Shown: positions 44,720 to 55,398, counted from the first letter of the stretch. The stretch: DNA of 64,000 nucleotides from Myotis daubentonii (GCF_963259705.1 NC_081842.1:64430787-64494786); one strand, 5' to 3'. Translations and numbers: made by a program. The notes: generated from the sequence alone by a model not told the origin.

Positions 44720-45408
44720 TGTATGGGAGAATATATTTGGCAATGTACATCTGATAAAGGGTTAATATCCAAAATATATAAGGAAAAATCATACAACTTA
44801 ACAATAGGAAAACAATCCAATTTAAAAATGGGCAAAGGACCTAAATAGACACTTCTCCAAAATGGACATACAGAAGGCCAAAAGACATATGAAAAAATGC
44901 TCAAAGTCACTGATCATCAGAGAGATGCAAATTAAAATGACAATGAGGCATCACTTCACTCACACCTGTCAGAATGGCTACCATCAACAAATCAACAAAT
45001 AAGTGCTGGTGAGGATGTGGAGAAAAGGGAATCCTAGTCCACTGCTGGTGGGTATGCTGACTGATGCAGCCATTATGGAAAACAATATGAAGTTTCCTCA
45101 AAAAATTAAAAATGGAATTGCCATTTGTACCAGTAATCCCGCTTCTAGGAATATATCATAAGAAATCAGAAATACCTATCAGAAAGAATATATGCACCCG
45201 TATGTTCACAGTAACACAATTATAATAGCTAAGATTTGAGAACAGCTCAAGTACCCATCATCAGATGAATGGTACATTTACACAATGGAATACTAAGCAG
45301 TTGTAAAAAAGAAAGAACTTTTACCATTTGCAGCTTTTACCATTTGCAACAACAGGACCTGGAGAGTATTATACTAAGTAAAATAAGCCAGTCAGAGAAA
45401 GACAAGTA
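44720..45408 (+). mobile_element. L1 LINE 3' portion, left part
   Basis: ORF2 3'-end landmarks: ATCTGATAAAGGGTTAATATCC, AAATGGGCAAAGGACCTAAATAG, AGAGATGCAAATTAAAATGAC, GGTGAGGATGTGGAGAAAAGG, CCCATCATCAGATGAATGG. Frameshifts and stops prevent an intact ORF2. A 16-bp tandem repeat (CTTTTACCATTTGCAG/A) lies at about 45318-45350. Interrupted at 45409 by a MITE. Confidence 0.9.
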
Positions 45409-45675
45409 CAGTGGGGCCTTGACTTACGAGTGTCCCGACTAATGACTTTTTCCGAGATACAAGCCGTCTCTCGGCTGATTTTTAGTTGTGAGCTAAAATT
45501 CGGGTTACGAGCCAGCTTCAGATATCCCACCACTAGTTGGCGCAGCAAATGTCACAGTGAACGCCACAACATCAGCCCAGCATCACAGTGTTTCACTTGT
45601 TCACTTTATTATTTGACATACGAGTAATTTGACTTATGAGCTCCATCACGAAACTCATAAGTCAAGGCCCCACTG
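45409..45675. mobile_element. Tigger/mariner-like MITE with TA target duplication
   Basis: 267 bp. The terminal inverted repeats are 23 bp with one mismatch: CAGTGGGGCCTTGACTTACG.. at the left, and the reverse complement of ..CATAAGTCAAGGCCCCACTG at the right. Flanked by TA on both sides (45407-45408, 45676-45677), the Tc1/mariner signature. The TIR sequence style is that of pogo/Tigger elements. Too short to encode a transposase. Inserted into an L1, so younger than it. Confidence 0.9.
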
Positions 45676-45677
45676 TA

Positions 45678-45995
45678 TTATATGATCTCACTCATATGTG
45701 GAATCTAGTGAACAAAATAATTCCAGAGACACAGAAGCATGGAACAGACTTTGGAATCTCAGAGGGAAGGAAGAGATGGGTGGGTGGGTTGGTGGGATGG
45801 GATAAATTTGGCAAGTTAATATGGATGTGTATAAGCCCCAAAGAACTTGTATGCATGTATGCATAAACCATGGACACAGACAACAGTGTGATGGATGCCT
45901 GGGGCAAGGGCAGGGGAAAGCTATAAGAGGTCAATGGGAGAAAAAGAGGATATATGTGATGCTTTCAACAATTAAGATTAAAAAATAAAAATAAA
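45678..45995 (+). mobile_element. L1 LINE 3' end, right part
   Basis: Resumes the L1 after the MITE (TATGATCTCACTCATATGTGG, AATCTAGTGAACAAAATAATTC). It continues through the 3' UTR (GCATAAACCATGGACACAGAC, GTGTGATGGATGCCTGGGGC) to an A-rich end (AAAAAATAAAAATAAA). Confidence 0.9.
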
Positions 45996-46860
45996 TTGTC
46001 TGCATAAAGAATATATTAACAGAAAGGGTGGTTTGTACGAAGCCAAGAAAGTGAAAAATATGTGTGTCTGAAAGTTGTTTCAGGAAAAGCAACTTCTATA
46101 TGGATGACATAAGATTTCCTGTTCACTTGGCATGGCATATTATTTAATGCTTAACATTGTTTGTATTGTGAACCCTCTTGAGGATCTGATGTAACTGTTG
46201 CCTTTTCACTCCTCAACATTAAACATGTGCATATATACACACTTTTTCCCCTCACAATGTCTTGGGTATCACAGATGCCTTAAAGCCCAAGAGCTCATGG
46301 ACATCTGTTCAGAATACTTGATTTAACCTATGTAACTGGTGTTGCTAGCTATACAGATCATGTTTCATTTGACTCTAATATCTTGCTCCTCAAATGAACT
46401 TGTAAGTTCAATTATCTATAGTGTTTTCTATAGGGGAGAGATTGTGCCAACCAGATCTAGCATAAATGTTTTGCTTTACTTGGCATATTTCTCAAAGAAA
46501 ATTAATAACACAGCATTCTTACTTACTGTACTTTTTTATTAAATCTTGCTACTGTGGATTGTCTCCCTGAATCTTCTAACTCTAGGCTAAGTTGCAAGGT
46601 TTTGCATTGATGCTCAAAAACAGCAGATCCAGATTCAGTGATGTGATCCTCTCCTTAAGATTTTAAGAAAGGCTTATGGAATCATATGGGTCTTATAGGT
46701 TTATGGGAACTCTAAGAGACTCAGCCTCTGCATATCTTATAAATGGCAGTCATGAGACATATCATTTGTTTAATCAAGCTATTAATTTAATTATATAATT
46801 TGAGAATATCGTCTATATTATGATTTTTTTAAACATGAAAAAATAATTTTGGCAAGTGAA
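45996..46860. other. Unassigned noncoding DNA
   Basis: No gene recognised. Near 46849 a short string (GGCAAGTGAATATGGATGTG) repeats part of the L1 3' UTR at 45811, just before the next L1 begins. Confidence 0.5.
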
Positions 46861-48585
46861 TATGGATGTGTATAAAAGGATTTCATAATTTATATGAAGA
46901 GGCAAAAAGAACACAACAGAATAGACAAGACATTATTGAAGGAGAAGAACAAATTTGAAGAAGTGACACTGCTCAACTGCAAGACTTACTATAAAACTAT
47001 AGTAATCAAGACAGTATGATAGTGGCAAAATAATAGACAAATAGATCAATGGGATAGAATAGAGAGCCCAGAAATAGACTAACATAAATGCAGTCAATTG
47101 ATCTTTGACTAAGGAGTAAAAACAATACAATGGAACAAAAATTATTCCTTCAACAAATGGTGCTGGAATAATTAGACATTCATATGCAAAATAATGAATC
47201 TATACATAGACCTTATACTCTACACAAAAATTAACTCAAAATGGATCATAGATCTAGAAGTCCAATGTGCTATCCATTGTGCCACAGAGCCTAAAATGGA
47301 TCATAGATCTAAATGTAAAGTGCAAACTATAAAACCCCTAGACAGTAACATAGGAGAAAACTTAGGATATGGTGATATCTTTTTACACCAAATAAACAAT
47401 CTATAATAGAAATAATTGATAAGCTAGTCTTTATTAAAATTAAAATCTTCTGCTCTACAAAAGGTAATACCAAAAGAATTATAAGCCACAGATTGGGAGA
47501 AAATGTTTACAAAAACCACATCTGGTAAATGATTCTTATTCTTATATACAGATAACTTTTAAAACTCTACAGTAAGAAAACAAACAACCTGATTTTAAAA
47601 ATGGGCCAGAAACCTTAACAGGTACTTCACCAAAGCAGGTATAGAAATGGAAAATAAACACCTAAAGAAGTTTTATCATATGTCATCAAGAATATGCAAA
47701 TTAAAATAACAATGAGATACCACTACTCACCTATTAGAATGGTCAAAATTTAGAACCCTAACAACACCAAATGCTACCAAGAATGTAGAGCAATAGGAAC
47801 TATTTTTATACATTGCTGTAGGAATGAAAAATAGTACCGCCATTTTTGAAGAGGGTTTAGTAGTTTCTTACAGAATAAACATATGATTCAGCTATTATGC
47901 TCCTTTGTATTTACCCAAAGGAGATGAAAACTCATGTCTACACAAAAACCTGCACACAGGTTTATAATAGCTTTCTTCATAATTGTCAAAACTTGAGAGC
48001 AACCAAGATATCCTTTAGTAGGTGAATGGATGAATACAGTGCTGTACATACAGACAATAAAGTATTCTGTTGAGCTATCAAGCCATGAAAAGACATGAAA
48101 TAACTTTAATGCATATTTCTAAGCCAATCTACCAGTAAAAAGGTGCATATTGTATGATTCCAACTCTATGACATTCTAGAAAAGGCAAAAATATGGAGAT
48201 AGTAAAAAGATCAGTAGTTGTTAGAAGGGGATAGGGAGATGACTAGAGCACAGAGAATGTTTAGAGCAATGAAAACAGTCTGTGCGATATTATAATGATG
48301 AATATATGTAATTATACATTTGGACAAATGCATAGAAAGAATGATAAGCATGAACCATAAAGTAAACTATGGTCTTTGGGTAATTATGATGTTTCAATGT
48401 AAGTTCATCCCTGGGGGAAAATGTACCATTCTGGCGAGTGATATTAATAGTGGAGGAGGCTGTGTATGTGTGGGGTGGGAGCGGGGTAGGTATATGGAAA
48501 ATATCTGTACTTCCCTCTCAATTTTTGTAGTAAACCTAAAACTGCTCTTAAAAATAAAGTTAAAAATGAAGAAATATTTATGATG
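46861..48585 (+). mobile_element. Ancient L1 (L1M-type) 3' portion
   Basis: ORF2 3' landmarks: TATAAAACTATAGTAATCAAGAC, AATAGATCAATGGGATAGAATAG, AATGGTGCTGGAATAATTAGAC, ATTAAAATCTTCTGCTCTACAAAA, AATGGGCCAGAAACC, GCAACCAAGATATCC. The 3' UTR ends AAACCTAAAACTGCTCTTAAAA and AATAAAG. Many stops and frameshifts. Interrupted at 47257-47292 by a tRNA fragment. Confidence 0.88.
47257..47292 (-). pseudogene. tRNA-Arg(TCT) 5'-half retroinsertion (tailless)
   Basis: On the minus strand the insert reads GGCTCTGTGGCACAATGGAT, then AGCACATTGGACTTC, with TAGA shared with the flank. This is the 5' half of tRNA-Arg with anticodon TCT, from base G1 through the acceptor strand and D arm, ending in the anticodon loop. 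It sits between perfect 19-bp direct repeats AAAATGGATCATAGATCTA (47238-47256 and 47293-47311) inside an L1, and has no A tail. This matches the known class of 'tailless' retropseudogenes made from truncated tRNA. It is too short to be a tRNA gene. Confidence 0.85.
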
Positions 48586-48613
48586 CAATGCTAAGTGGCT
48601 TCTATATAACTAA

Positions 48614-48615
<2 letters not shown>

Positions 48616-48673
<58 letters not shown>
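48616..48673. repeat. (TA)n microsatellite
   Basis: About 29 TA dinucleotides in a row directly 3' of the L1 tail region. Confidence 0.97.
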
Positions 48674-48674
<1 letters not shown>

Positions 48675-49148
48675 GATCACAAAAATGAAATAAAGAAGGA
48701 AAGAGCAATAGCAGCTACAGTATGTTCAACTGAGGGACTCCAAATGTCAGAGTTTGTAGATCACAAGCTTGTTAATGCAAGGAAGCATGGGCTGTAACCT
48801 AACTGATTAAATCTAATCTAGAAAAGGGAGACCACACGTGGCTCTCCAAATGTATGAAAGATGGGCATAAGAAAGAAAGTATGCTAATCCTGCATTGGTC
48901 CAATGGTCAGAACTAGAGTTAGTGAGTATAAGATATATGTGGATGTGTGTGTGTGTGTGTGTGTGTGTAAAGATAATCAGATTAATATCAGTATGACTTA
49001 AAGCCAGTAGATCATCCAGCTGAAGAATATTGAATCTTAAATGGTAAGCTTTCTATCCCTGAAAGAGTTCAAGCAGAGATTAGATGACCATTAGACAAGA
49101 AGCCTGTTAAATGCATTCTAATAAGTATATTTTTAAGTAAACTTAAAT
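48674..49148. other. Unassigned noncoding DNA with a (GT)n run
   Basis: The (GT)n run is at 48943-48968. No gene or dispersed repeat recognised. Confidence 0.55.
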
Positions 49149-49310
49149 CTATCCAGCCAGGTGGCTCAGTTGATTGGAGTGTCGTCCTGTACACCAAAAA
49201 GTTTGCAGGTTCAATTCTTGGCCAGGGCACATACCTAAGTTGCAGATTCAATCCCCAGTCAGGGCATGTATGGGAGGGAATTGATTGATGTTTCTCTCTC
49301 ACACCAATGT

Positions 49311-49371
<61 letters not shown>

Positions 49372-49500
49372 GTTCTTCTTCTTCTTCTTCTTCTTCTTCT
49401 TCTTCTTCTTCTTCTTCTTCTTCTTCTTCTTCTTCTTCTTCTTCTTCTTCTCTCTCTAAAACCAATAAACATATCCTTGGGTGAGGATTAATTTTTTTTT
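49149..49500 (+). mobile_element. Old tRNA-derived SINE with expanded pyrimidine tract
   Basis: Head CCAGCCAGGTGGCTCAGTTGATTGGAGTGTCGTCC with B box GGTTCAATTC, body CCAGGGCACATACCTAAGTTGCAG, and tail CATATCCTTGGGTGAGGATTAA. The CT segment has expanded into a tract of about 145 bp. Confidence 0.85.
49313..49457. repeat. (CT)n(TTC)n pyrimidine tract
   Basis: Pure pyrimidine except for one G near 49372: first CT repeats to about 49367, then TTC repeats to about 49451. It gives rise to apparent serine, leucine or glutamate frames that are not genes. Confidence 0.97.
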
Positions 49501-51121
49501 AAAGTTTAAATCTAAAGTGTATTATGCTTTTATGTAACTGTTATATACCTTAGGTCTATTTTTTTTATATTTTGATACCTATTGATTGCTTTGCAAATTA
49601 GTTTATGTTCTCTGCTTCAATAATATAAAAATTTTAAATCATTTGTTTAAGGTTACTGTCAATTTATTCAATGAATAAAACAGCACATTCCTTAATATAG
49701 TATCTTATATTAAATTTAATTAGGAATTTAAGAATAGGATTCCTGGCTTACAATAGATCTAGATTTCATCAACTTTTGTCTTTTGTTTTTATAAGCATAC
49801 ATTCTGGATTATGTATTCTGGGATGTGTGGATCTCAAGCTATCATTCTAAAACATAGGGAGCCAGGTAGTCACTTTTGTTTTCTGTAGTTTAGTAAGTGT
49901 CCTTTATCAAGACAGAGACATACAGCTGTGTGTGTGCATGTGTGTTCCCACTTGGACACTCATTCAGCAGCATATCATGATTTGAACCCCAAGTCATCCA
50001 CTTCCCTCTCCCGACTGGGGACTATACATATATTTCATAGTCCTGTGGTGAGGTCAGCAACCCTCACAGAAAAATATCTGGAATAGATTCCCTTTATTCT
50101 AGACTCAGACTATCACAGATGACATGACACAAATGCAAGTCTACTACTCATAGTTTCTAAAGCATAGCTATACCTAGCCACATGGGGAGAACTAAGCTGA
50201 ATTCACTCTCACCTTGTGAATCATCAAAACCTTGTCAGTTGAGTTATGGTCATAGGATATAGTGTTGATGCATGGGGTGAGGGAGAAAAATAAAAGCACA
50301 AAACTCGATCTGTTTTTAAGACTGCAGGTAGTGCAGGTAGAGTGGTTTAGCATTGCTACTTCAAAAAAAAAAAAAAGATACCCATGTCATCATTTCATTT
50401 TTATATTGAGTACATTTTCTGCTGAAGTCAGCAAATACCAGACTAAATTTAGTATTTGGGATGCCTTGCTATCAGGTTTGCATTTCCTTAGCTAATTTTA
50501 GAGTGGAGGCAGGTAGACTAGAATCTCTTGGGCTGATTTTATTTGCCACAGGGAAGAGAGATTAGAAAACAGATATGACAATTTAGGGAAGGGACTCTAG
50601 TGCCATCCATTAAATGGATTTTGTATAAAGGCATTAGACACAGGTACCTTCTTTCTCTTCTTCGTGTCCTTCCTTCCTGTATATCTTGTACCTGAGTTGG
50701 GGCCATGAAGCAAGTATTCCAGACAAGTGGGCACAGAAAATGCAATCTTGTTAGCCATGGTAGCATATATTAGTAACCCTCTGCAGAATTCAGGACAGAT
50801 ATTTAAGCAGATCACCATTATACAGGCATAGTTAAAACATCAGAGTTTTTTTCCCCAAAATTTCAGCTATTTTATGCTTCTGTTCTAAGATCTTAACCAT
50901 TTTTCAGAAATGTCAGGCAGGGTAAATATAATGCTCCAATGACTAAAAGGGCTTGATTAGCTTAGTGAAAGCCAAAAGGATCATGTTGTTTAGTGAATCT
51001 TTGAGCGAGCCAGTCCCTTGGTAGGAGAGAACCAGGAAGATCCAAGCCCCAGAAGGCCTGTGATAAATATTGGGACCCTTGCAGGGTTGATTACTCAGGT
51101 GGTATGGTAAAGGCATCATTC
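49501..51121. other. Unassigned noncoding DNA
   Basis: No gene or dispersed repeat recognised. An A run lies at about 50361-50375. Confidence 0.5.
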
Positions 51122-51129
51122 CTCTAGAC

Positions 51130-51363
51130 CAGTGATGGCAAACCTTTTGAGCTTGGCGTGTCAGCATTTTGAAAAACCCTAACTTAACTCTGGTGCTGTG
51201 TCACATATAGAAATTTTTTGATATTTGCAACCATAGTAAAAGAAAGACATATTTTTGATATTTATTTTATATATTTAAATGCCATTTAACAAAGAAAAAT
51301 CAACCAAAAAAAATGAGTTCACGTGTCACTTCTGACACGTGTGTCATAGGTTCGCCATCACTG
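51130..51363. mobile_element. Nonautonomous hAT MITE with perfect 8-bp duplication
   Basis: 234 bp with terminal inverted repeats CAGTGATGGCAAACCT and AGGTTCGCCATCACTG (one mismatch), flanked by a perfect 8-bp repeat CTCTAGAC (51122-51129 and 51364-51371), the hAT signature. A subterminal inverted pair TCACGTGTCAC..TGACACGTGTG lies near 51319-51345. No transposase. Confidence 0.93.
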
Positions 51364-51372
51364 CTCTAGACA

Positions 51373-51596
51373 GAACTTCTTAACCTTGGGTGATTTTGTT
51401 CCCCAGAAACAGTTGGCCATGTCTAGAGATGGTTTTGGCTGTCACATCTTGATGGGGGGATGGGTAGACACTAATTGAATCTAGTTAATAGAAGCCAGAG
51501 ATCGTGTTAAGCATCCTACAATGCACAAGGCTGTCCCTCACAATAAAGTATGCTCATCCCAAAATGTCAGCAGTGCCAAGGCTGAGAAACCCCGAT
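51373..51596. mobile_element. MER20-like hAT element
   Basis: Ordered landmarks of MER20: TTCTTAACCTTGGGTGATTTTG, CAGTTGGCCATGTCTAGAG, GGTTTTGGCTGTCAC, AAGCATCCTACAATGCACAAGG, CCCAAAATGTCAGCAGTGCC, AAGGCTGAGAAACCCC. Ancient eutherian element. The younger hAT at 51130 inserted right at its edge. Confidence 0.75.
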
Positions 51597-51699
51597 CGGG
51601 GCATTTATTTGAACTGGCCTTTAAATGTCAGCCTCCTGATCCTCTATGCCCCCACCAACTTTAAGACACACATGAGAGCTTGGTTTAATGTGTGGTCGA

Positions 51700-51900
51700 A
51701 TTAAGCAGTGATGAAAGCACGTTTTCAGAGTTAAATAGCTTGAGTCTGAGTCCCAGGCAGTGTGTTGCATGACCTCTGGCCACTCACAATTCTCTCTGAA
51801 CCTCAGCTTGTTTATATTTAAAATAGGGCTAGCAGTGTCTCTAAGGTTTCTTATGAGAATTAAATGCTCGTGTGAGTGTTTAGTAAATGATGGTGAAGAT
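51700..51900 (+). repeat. MIR SINE
   Basis: Order of MIR blocks: CTTGAGTCTGAGTCCCAGGC, CATGACCTCTGGCCACTCAC, TTCTCTCTGAACCTCAGCTTG, AAAATAGGGCTAGCAG, TATGAGAATTAAATGC, GTTTAGTAAATGATGG. Confidence 0.75.
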
Positions 51901-52289
51901 AATTGATGGGGATGGGAGTAGATATTCTGTAATTACAATACCTCCACACTAATTGGGTCAGGAGACATGTATGAAGCCTGTGAACCTGGCTGTGTGGTAG
52001 ATGTTTCATTCCATACTTCATTACCTTGTATATAATGGGGAAATGTCCTGCACTCCTTTTTTTCCTGCTTTGCTCATTTATCAACAATCATTAACATTGT
52101 CACTGTAGAGTCTAAGCAAAACAAGAACAAAAACAAAGGTTGAAATGTATTAAATTGTTACTGATTTTAATTTTGCACTCTTCAACACACTGAACAGAAT
52201 TGCACAATGAAGATAAAAGGATACTGTTTATAGGATTTATATGTTATCCCTGATACTGATCTTAGATTCACCTTTGCTTTGTTTGAGGA
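51901..52289. other. Unassigned noncoding DNA
   Basis: No gene or repeat recognised. Confidence 0.5.
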
Positions 52290-52297
52290 ATGGTGTC

Positions 52298-52509
52298 CAG
52301 TGGTCAGCAAACTCATTAGTCAACAGAGCCAAATATCAACAGTACAACGATTGAAATTTCTTTTGAGAGCCAAATTTTTTAAACTTAAACTATATAGGTA
52401 GGTACATTGTTATTAACTTAATTAGGGTACTCCTAAGGCTTAGGAAGAGCCACACTCAAGGGGCCAAAGAGCTGCATGTGGCTCGCGAGCTGCAGTTTGC
52501 CGACCACGG
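52298..52509. mobile_element. Nonautonomous hAT element
   Basis: 212 bp with terminal inverted repeats CAGTGGTCAGCAAACT and AGTTTGCCGACCACGG (three mismatches over 16). The inner block GTGGCTCGCGAGCTGCAGTTTGCCGACCAC at the right end and the AT-rich core are typical of bat nonautonomous hATs. No convincing 8-bp duplication, so one end may be altered. Confidence 0.8.
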
Positions 52510-53198
52510 GTATAGACAGTAGAGAGTGGATTTTAATAACATGTTAGAATAGGACGAGCCCTGCATTTCAACGTAATTATACTCATACAGGAATGTTTTT
52601 GAGAAGGTAATCTTAGTGTCTTCAGTTTTATATTTCAGATTTTGAAATGGCTTATTTCAAAAGGCAAATGTTATTTTTGAAATAATATATATTGTGTACA
52701 TTGTAGAGGCATAGCATTTTGGGAGTAGAAAATGACCTTAAAATGGTGCTTTTTGCAATTATTCTGATAACGTTATGAAATAGCATATATAAAGTACCTT
52801 TTAAAAGTGAGTGGCACACAGTATATATTCAAATGTAATTTTCTTTTCTTTTCCTGATATACAACACTACCTTCACTATTACATATAAAAAAACAAATAT
52901 TTGGAGATTAAATTATTTAAGGCTTTGGGCAAAACGAATCTCTCTATCTCTGTATCTCTCTTTCTCCTCTCTCTTTCCCTCCCCAGCTTCCTTCCTTTCT
53001 CCTTTCATCTTTTCCTCTGTGAATCCATGCATGTGTATGTGTAAATTTTTAAAAGTTAATATAGGCACACTTTATTAGGAAAACCAGAAAGTGAATATCG
53101 GCCTTCTTGAGTATCAGTCCATTTTCTTTGCACTATATTAGCATTTCCCAAATCATATCTTTTAGAATATTTGTTCTGCATAAAAATAATTGTATTAC
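52510..53198. other. Unassigned noncoding DNA with CT-rich stretch
   Basis: A CT-rich stretch lies at about 52938-53015. No gene recognised. Confidence 0.5.
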
Positions 53199-53445
53199 AT
53201 TTATTTTTTTTCAGTTACAGTTGACATTCTATATTAGTTTACATTAGTTTCCGGCATACAGCATAATGGTTAGACATCTATATAATTTATGAAGTATTCC
53301 CCTGATCATTCAAGTACCCACCTGGCACTATACATAGTTGTTACAATATTATTGACTGTATTCCCTATGCTGTTTCTTTTTACATCCCAATGACTATTTT
53401 GTTACTGTCAGTTTGTACTTATTAATCCCTTAATTGTACTACATT
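53199..53445 (-). mobile_element. L1 LINE 3' UTR fragment
   Basis: Reversed L1M-type 3' end: CAGTTACAGTTGACATTCTATA, AGTTTCCGGCATACAGCATAATGGTTAGAC, CCTGATCATTCAAGTACCCACCTGGCAC, ATTATTGACTGTATTCCCTATGCTG, TTTGTACTTATTAATCCC. Confidence 0.85.
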
Positions 53446-53632
53446 TAAAAATATATGTTTGTGTTCAAACAGTTTGGTGGATAGGATTTTAAGCCTTCAA
53501 TATGTTTATATGGACTGTGAAATTTAAAAGAGCATATCAACACTAATAAAAGAGAAAAATGGTAATTGGCGTACGACGATACCCTTTTCATTGGCTAATC
53601 AGGGCTATATGCAAATTAACTGCCAACTATGA

Positions 53633-53712
53633 TGGCAGTTAACTGCCAACTAAGATTGGCAGTTAACTGCCAACTAAGATTGGCAGTTAACTACCAACAA
53701 GATGGCAGTTAA
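53633..53712. repeat. 25-bp tandem repeats containing a palindrome
   Basis: Three near-identical units, each carrying GGCAGTTAACTGCC (a perfect palindrome in the first two) and CAACTAAGATT. They lie at the 5' end of the Helitron in place of the single AAGATGGCGG block of its relatives. Confidence 0.88.
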
Positions 53713-53808
53713 TTTGCATATGTAGGCACAATGCAGGGAGGCGAAAGGGAAAGCAGGAAGAAGCCCCCTGCCACTGACAGTGATCGGAAACCCAGGGGGG
53801 AGCTAAGA

Positions 53809-53862
53809 GCTGGGGGGCAGGGCAAAGGCGGCCCTGGGGCCGCCTTTGCCCTGCCCCCCAGC
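53809..53862. repeat. Perfect 26-bp inverted repeat, 2-bp spacer
   Basis: The left arm is 53809-53834 (GCTGGGGGGCAGGGCAAAGG..), the right arm 53837-53862 is its exact reverse complement, and the spacer is TG. GC-rich, able to form a very stable hairpin. Lies inside the Helitron, not at its 3' terminus. Confidence 0.95.
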
Positions 53863-54706
53863 CATGATCAGAGAATCAGGTGCCTTTTCCGCCCTGGCCA
53901 GTGATAGCAGGAAGTAGGGGTGGAGCCAGCAATGGGAGCTGGACACGGTCGAAGCTTGCAGTCCCGGGAGCTAGGGGTCCCTTGCCTGGGCCTAAAGCGA
54001 AGCCCATGATCCCGGGGCCGCTGCAGCTGCGGGTCCCCGCTGCCCGGGCCGGATGCCTCAGCCAGAGGCGTTAGGCTTGGTCAGGGGCGGAGCCTGCAAC
54101 CGCGGGGAGCTGGGGGTCCCCTGCCCAGGCCTGACAGCTCTGCCAGAGGCCTCAGGCCTGGTCAAGGGGCCGATTCGGTGATTGGTGATCGGAGGGTGAT
54201 GAGGGTCAACTCCTCTGGCCGAGGCATCAGGCCTGGGCGGGGGGCTGAGCCGGGTATTGGGGGGATATGATGGTGCCCTTGCCCAGGCCTGAAGCCTGGG
54301 TCAGAGGCGTCAGGCTTGGGCGGGGGGTGGAGCAAGCGATCAGAGGGAGATGGGGGTCCCCTGCCCAGGCATGATTCCTGGGCCAGAGGCCTCAGGCCTG
54401 GGCGGGGGCCAGAGCCAGTGATCGGGGGGAGATGGGGGTCCCCTGTCCAAGCCTGACACCTCTGGAGGAGGCATCAGGCCTGGGCTGGGGGCAGAACCAG
54501 TGATGGGGGGAAATGAGGGTCCCCTGCCCAGGCCTGACGCCTCTGCCAGAGGCGTCAGGCCTGGGCAAGGGGCCGATCCTGCGATTGGAGGGTGATGGGG
54601 GTCAACGCCTGAGGGCTCCCAGTATGTGAGAGGGGGCAGGCTGGGCTGAGGGACACTCCCCCCCTACACACACCCAGTGCACGAATTTCGTGCACCGGGC
54701 CCCTAG

Positions 54707-55108
54707 TTATTATATAAAATATCTGAAACATGTCCCAAGGATCAAAAACATGCCCCACATACTCCATGAAGCATAATTCCAGGATGTGCATTACACTTCA
54801 GAACTGAAAGTGATGGAAAAAGGTCTTATAATAAATAGGAGTTTCCATTTTCAATATCAAGAAATTCAAGTACTCATGCCCTCCAGTCACGAGCAGAGAA
54901 TTAAAAATTGGAATGTGGAAGAAAAGATACATTTCATTTTTCAGAAGAGGACTTGTTTTTGTTATAAGTTAACACATTTAGAAAAAAATGTCTTCCTTTT
55001 CTAATAATCTACACTAAAAAGCAGTCAGCTCTGATGCTAATTTTATGGTTGAGTTTTAAACAATAAGTCATTTTCCTTTGGTGAAATGGATTTCTTATTT
55101 GATTGATT
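54707..55108. other. Unassigned noncoding DNA
   Basis: Contains the first copy of a 35-bp direct repeat (54810-54844), with its partner at 55799-55833. No gene recognised. Confidence 0.5.
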
Positions 55109-55124
55109 GAATGAATGACGTTTT

Positions 55125-55342
55125 CTTTTTAAATATATTTTATTAATTTTTTACAGAGAGGAAGGGAGAGAGATAGAGAGTTAGAAACATCGATGAGAGA
55201 GAAACATTGATCAGCCGCCTCCTGCACACTCCCCGCTGGGGATGTGCCCGCAACCAAGGTACATGCCCTTGACCGGAATCAAACCTGGGACCTTTCAGTC
55301 CGCAGGCCGACGCTCTATCCACTGAGCCAAACCGGTTTCGGC
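55125..55342 (-). mobile_element. Ves SINE, near consensus
   Basis: The reverse complement gives an intact Ves from GCCGAAACCGGTTTGGCTCAG to the AATAAAATATATTT tail, with B box GGTTTGATTCC. Flanked by 16-bp repeats GAATGAATGACGTTTT (55109-55124) and GAATGAATGAAGTTTT (55343-55358), one mismatch. Confidence 0.95.
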
Positions 55343-55398
55343 GAATGAATGAAGTTTTGAAGCTTCAAAGCTGACTACAATGTCTTTCACCATGTATG

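Larger units (their letters stand above)
53537..54706 (+). mobile_element. GC-rich nonautonomous Helitron with internal hairpin
   Basis: Starts TCAACACTAATAAAAGAG after an A and ends with the hairpin GTGCACGAATTTCGTGCAC, CGGGCCC and CTAG before a T. The 5' 100 bp match the family at 32231 (CATTGGCTAATCAGGGCT, ATGCAAATTAACTGCC). It carries three 25-bp repeats centred on GGCAGTTAACTGCC (53633-53712), a perfect inverted repeat at 53809-53862 and about five tandem units of about 80-90 bp around GGGGGAGATGGGGGTCCCCTG (54080-54600). No Rep/helicase coding. Confidence 0.9.

Noticed and set aside
49259..49491. Glu-, Ser- or Leu-rich open frames
   Set aside because: Produced by (CT)n(TTC)n in a SINE.
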